Source: Cyprinodon diabolis (taxonomy: Eukaryota; Chordata; Actinopteri; Cyprinodontiformes; Cyprinodontidae). Taken from it: a stretch of DNA of 64,000 nt. The number at the start of each line of letters is the position of its first letter. Position 1 is the stretch's first letter. Both the position numbers and the translations under genes were made by a program. The stretch lies in contig CM060076.1 of assembly GCA_030533445.1 (NCBI GenBank), positions 3,104,501 to 3,168,500 of the forward strand. The letters run 5' to 3'. The notes under the pieces are model-generated. The model was not told the origin of the DNA, ran no database searches, and was given only the letters and a program-made list of their open reading frames with translations. Positions 55,701 through 61,700 of the stretch are shown here, piece by piece.

Positions 55701-58700
55701 TTCTGCTTTTGCTTTGATTTCTGGACTCTAGAAACTAAAGATGTTTGTTTTTATTTGTCAATTTTCTTTAATATTTGAATTTCATTGAGAAAAATATTCC
55801 TAATAGTTTTTGTAAGAAGCTTTTCCTCACTTTGTCGTGTTTATAATCCTGCTCCAAACTCTGGGATTGCGATTACCTTCTCCCATCCTTGCGGGAAACT
55901 TATTTAAAGATCATCCGTTTTTCCTCTGGTTTCTAATGTTTGCGGTGCTCTCCTCTCACTATAGATCAGCCCAGTCCTCTAACCTGGCTTTTAAATGTAT
56001 CTTTTTCATTATTTTGGTGGAAAAAAAGACAGATATTCCTGGAAAAACAGATGCTTCCTCTAATTCCTCCAGATTCATTAAATGATTTGGGATTTTCTGC
56101 ACCTTAGAGGAAGAAATATGAAAACCGTTTCCATAACTTTCTCGAGTAACATTGTTTTTAGTCACCAAAATGTATTTTTTTAAAAACATTTAAACAATAG
56201 CCAACATTTCATTTCTCTTCTAGATCACTAAAGTGTTTTTTGGATTGGATTAAATTAATTTTTGTTCTCTGAAGCTCTTCTATCCTTGATGACTCATCAT
56301 TTATTGATTCTTCTTTTGCAATGAACCGTTATTAATTATCCTGATTCCCGTTTTTCTTCTAAAGTTTATATTATTTTTAGAAGATGTATGCGTACAACGT
56401 TCCCCAACTCTCCCCAACCCCCCACCCCCCATTGCGATCATTGCATTTGCCCGCCGGGCAAGTGCAATGAGTGCAAAAAAAAAAATTGTCGGTGATTTTG
56501 TCGGTGATTCTAAAGTAATTTTGAGTGATAATTTATTTATTTTTTTTTGCGATCATTGCACTTGCCCGGCGGGCAAATGCAATGATCACAAAAAAAATTT
56601 GTCTGGGATTTTTTCAGGGATTTTAAAGTAATTTTGAATGATAAATAAAAAATTTTTTTGCGATCATTGCATTTGCCCGCCGGGCAAGTGCAATGAGCGC
56701 AAAAAAACAATTGTCAGTGATTTTGTCGGTGATTTTAAAGTAATTTTGAGTGATAATTTATTTTATTTTTTTTGCGATCATTACACAAATGCAATGAAAT
56801 TTGTACTCTCCCAACAATAAAAACTACTTACCCTGGGCGATGGTTAACATCGAGCCCAGAAAAGTATTTTCAACCAGTCTTCATCCTTAAAAGTGCAGCC
56901 AAGGTCTCTCTGCCAGACAATAATCACTGTTTTTTTGTCATCTCTTTTATTTCTGGTTTAATGGAACATCTAAAATAGAGAATTTGATTTTAAACATTTG
57001 TATTGAGAAGACTATTTTAAATAAAAGGCGGCACAATTTATCATCATTGAGCATTAGCTCATTTTACCGTAAACAACCTGTAAAATGAACGGTCAATGTC
57101 CTTTCTGAGTTGGTTTGTTGCTATAAATGTCATCCAACAAGAATTAATGACGTCTTTGCTTCTTTTCAGGACCTGAAGAAGTCATTCGATAAATCCTGGA
57201 AGGATTACGAGACCAAACTGTAAGAATATTAATATTACTTTCAAATTGGTGCAGATTCAGTAAAGGGTAAAGAGGCGGATAATTGAAGCCATTTATTTTA
57301 AATGTTAAATACTTTAAGATTGGTGTGATTTTCTATATTTATTACCACATCTTGAACTTGTTGCAGAGCAAAGATTGAGAAAGAGAAACGAGAACACGCC
57401 AAGCAGCACGGCATGATTCGGACGGAGTTCAGCGGAGGAGAAATCGCAGAGGATATGGAGAAGGAAAGACGAACTTTCCAGCTTCAGATGTGTGAGGTTA
57501 GTCCTCACCAGTGAGCTGAAACATCATGTCGACATAAGCAATGAGGCGAGGGCTGGACTGCTGGGTGAACTGGTCTGGCTTTAGTGGTTTGTGGGGGAAC
57601 CATGTGGAAGTGAAATGATGTGAACCGCTTTGAGAAAGTCTCAGCAAATTAGTTTTCTCAAACTGGACAAACAGACCTGGTCTGAGTCATCACTTCTTTA
57701 ATGTAATTATTCATTTTAATTTACTCAGACTTTCTTTTGATGTTTGGAAGGGATCTTTATAAACAGTTTTATTGAATGTTTTTTTTTCTTTGAACTATCA
57801 GAATGAAACAGAAACTATATGTCTGTTGTTTTAACTTGTAGTGATAGTTGTCTTCTTGCATAAATTGATTAGTGCAACGGTTAGCAGAACAAAGCTTTGA
57901 CCTGTCTTAAGTTAAAAAACGACTGACATACAGCAGGGTTAGGAATAAACAAACGTTTTAGGGTTATGATAACTAAACAGGTTATATGCTGGTGAAGATT
58001 CTTAGTCATCCAGTTCATAGTGATTCCAAAAAAGCTAAAAAAAAAAAACAATCCACTGGACTTTGTGTCCAAGTTTGAAGACGTTACGCTTCGCATCCAT
58101 CAAACCTGCGGAGACCTAAACTGGGCATTTTGACAAATCACCAAGGAAATCCAAAAAACACGCAGCAAAACATAAGGGATTTTCTCCAAACACAAAATTC
58201 CACAACATTTTAAACCAAACAAAACCCTTAAACAGAGACTATTACATCCTAAAGACAAAATCTGAGCAGAGTGGTGTCTGTAGTTCAATGCAGTGAGGAA
58301 TGCTCTGATCTTTTATATTGGAGAAACCAAGCAACCTCTACACAGACACATGGCCCAACACCAGAAGAGCACCCTCCTCTGGACAAGACTCTGCTGTACA
58401 GCTACACCTTATGGACAAAGGAGATTCTTTGGAGGACCAGAATGTTCACATTTTTGACAAAGAAGACAGGTGGTTTGAGAGGGACGTGAAGGAAGCCATC
58501 TATGTTAAAAAAGAAAAAACAACCTTAACCAGAGGAGGAGACTCGGTAGCCTCGTGAGACCATCCTGATCTCGCAAGCTTTCAAGGTTTCACTCGCAGAT
58601 CAGTCTGGAGACTCTCCGTTGAAGAAAATTTGGAGCCGTTCACCAAACGAACGTCCAATCAGCGTTGGCTTTGAGGCGGGTTGAGGTGTGACGCAACGAG

Positions 58701-61700
58701 AAGTGCGACAGTTCAAAGAACATGGCGGCTTCAGCCCATGAAACTAGCGTTAGCGTGGCTATCGAGCAAGTTTTATCGGAATTACAGAGTATTTCTTCAT
58801 AAAAGAAGAGCAAAACACTGCTCTGGAGGCTTTTCTCAGAGGAAAAGATGTTTCGGCAAGAGTAGCCTGGCTTGTGGTTGTGTTTTCGTCGTCGCTCTGT
58901 TAGCACGTCATATGCTTCGTTGATCTGATTGGTTTATTTGGCTTTGGCTTTGGTTTTGGTCTATTCTATAAAAAATAGTCAATTCTATAAAACCTGGAAC
59001 TAAACGCTATTTCTGACATTTTGAAATGAAAAAGCTTCCTAGATGGAAGAGAAACATTTTCAAACTTGGAAACTAAGTCCAGTTGATGATTGTTTTTTAA
59101 CTTTCTCGGAATAAACAGGTTATATATTTTTAGAAATGTTGGGTATTAATTTCATACTCATAGTTTTTGCCCATTTCGGCTACTGCATTTGCGTCACTTT
59201 TTGCCAAATATTAACCGCCTGCAGAAAATGGTCGAAATTGCAACACAAGATTAAGCCTGTCTTTAATTTATTTAATAAATAAGAGGATTGATTTTTCTAA
59301 TTTTAGAAGTTTAGGAGTTTTCTAAAAGTTAAAAACAAAATAACCAGCAGTTACAGAGAAAGAAGCATTCATGGATCACTTCTTAATCGTTCAATCTTTC
59401 CGTGTTATTTGGAGCTTTTCCCGTAAAACACAAGTCAAATAAAGCCTAAAGAACCAATTTTAATTGTAATCTTTAGTGCCTGACTGTTTCACAAGGATTT
59501 ATATTTATTTAAGTTTCATCTGAAAAAAGAAAGGAATGTAAGGGGATTGTAAAGTCAACCTCTGAAGCCTTTTGGAACCATCAGAAAGGATGAAGTTGAA
59601 CCCAGTCTGTTAATTAGGACAACATTTATGAAAAACAACTTGTGAAACCTGACCGACACCAAATGAGGCATGCATAAGGTCGTGTCAGGTCTTCAGTGGC
59701 TTTAATGGCTACTCTAGCACATGACTCCCAGAGACCGCCTCTCTGTTGTAGGTCGCGGTGAACGCTATATGTCATGCTTCTGTTTTTAGCTCAGTTTTAG
59801 ATCACTGGTTTGTAAAACCAGGGGGGAAAAAAGTTTCTCTGATCTTTGAACAGAAACTGGGACTAAAAACAAACCATCCCCGCTGGTTCTGTGCAGCTGA
59901 GCTGGATTAATCGGCTGGTAACCGAAAAATTAACAAATGTAATTATATTTATTTAGTTTGAACTCAACAGTGCCCTCTACAGAATATATATAAAACAAAG
60001 ACAATAACAGAATGACAGAAAATAAAATTATCAAACAGAAATGCCTGGTTGTGTTAATCTACAATAGGGATACAGTGGGACTGATTAATTAGAAACGGGT
60101 CATTATAACTGATGGGTCTGACCCCGCCCTTATGCTACATCCAGACAGCAAGCAGCAGAAGCAGCTAGTTTAGATGCAAAGTCAATGGTTGGTGCAGCAA
60201 AAGGTCCCGCAGCGCGTTTGGAGCAGCAGGAGAGCAGGATGCGCTGCATCAACCAATCAGAGAAGCTGATCTAGGAGCTGGCAGGGAGTCAGACACAGCA
60301 CTGCTGATGCAGAGCGCTATGATCATTCCTCCGAAACAGAGGAAAAACAACTTGAGTTCATCAACGCCTGTTACGTTCATATACACTATATTGCCAAAAG
60401 TATTTGCTCACCCATCCAAATTATTGGAATCAGGTGTTCCAATCACTTCCATGGCCACAGGTGTATAAATTCAAGCACCTAGGCATGCAGACTGTTTTTA
60501 CAAACATTTGTGAAAGAATGGGTCGCTCTCAGGAGCTCAGTGAATTCCAGCGTGGAACTGTGATAGGATGCCACCTGTGCAACAAATCCAGTCGTGAAAT
60601 TTCCTCGCTCCTAAATATTCCACAGTCAACTGTCAGCTGTATTATAAGAAAATGGAAGTGTTTGGGAACGACAGCAACTCAGCCACGAAGTGGTAGGCCA
60701 CGTAAACTGACGGAGCGGGGTCAGCGGATGCTGAAGCGCATAGTGCGAAGAGGTCGCCAACTTTCTGCAGAGTCAATCACTACAGACCTCCAAACTTCAT
60801 GTGGCCTTCAGATTAGCTCAAGAACAGTGCGCAGAGAGCTTCATGGAATGGGTTTCCATGGTCGAGCAGCTGCATCCAAGCCATACATAACCAAGTGCAA
60901 TGCAAAGCGTCGGATGCGGTGGTGTAAAGCACGCCGCCACTGGACTCTAGAGCAGTGGAGACGCGTTCTCTGGAGTGACGAATCGCGCTTCTCCATCTGG
61001 CAATCTGATGGACGGGTCTGGGTTTGGCGGTTGCCAGGAGAACGGTACTTGTCTGACTGCATTGTGCCAAGTGTAAAGTTTGGTGGAGGGGGGATTATGG
61101 TGTGGGGTTGTTTTTCAGGAGCTGGGCTTGGCCCCTTAGTTCCAGTGAAAGGAACTCTGAATGCTTCAGCATACCAAGACATTTTGGACAATTCCATGCT
61201 CCCAACTTTGTGGGAACAGTTTGGAGCTGGCCCCTTCCTCTTCCAACATGACTGTGCACCAGTGCACAAAGCAAGGTCCATAAAGACATGGATGACAGAG
61301 TCTGGTGTGGATGAACTTGACTGGCCTGCACAGAGTCCTGACCTCAACCCGATAGAACACCTTTGGGATGAATTAGAGCGGAGACTGAGAGCCAGGCCTT
61401 CTCGTCCAACATCAGTGTGCGACCTCACAAATGCGCTTCTGGAAGAATGGTCAAAAATTCCCATAAACACACTCCTAAACCTTGTGGACAGCCTTCCCAG
61501 AAGAGTTGAAGCTGTTCTAGCTGCAAAGGGTGGACCGACGTCATATTGAACCCTATGGATTAGGAACGGGATGTCACTTAAGCTCATATGTGAGTCAAGG
61601 CAGGTGAGCAAATACTTTTGGCAATATAGTGTATCTTTCACTCGCCAGATGGATCTTTTCAAAACAACAGTCCTTCCCTTCATGCCGTGAACGAGGCTGT

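Noticed and set aside
31750..58942. Functional small ATPase genes from the helicase-fragment copies
   Set aside because: Only the Q-motif-like part and motif I are present, reading frames differ after GFGK, and copies A and E are broken, so a working helicase or ATPase is not supported.
60404..60517. Longer transposase start at 60404
   Set aside because: That codon is TTG inside the terminal repeat region. The ATG at 60518 gives the normal family start MGRSQELS and length.
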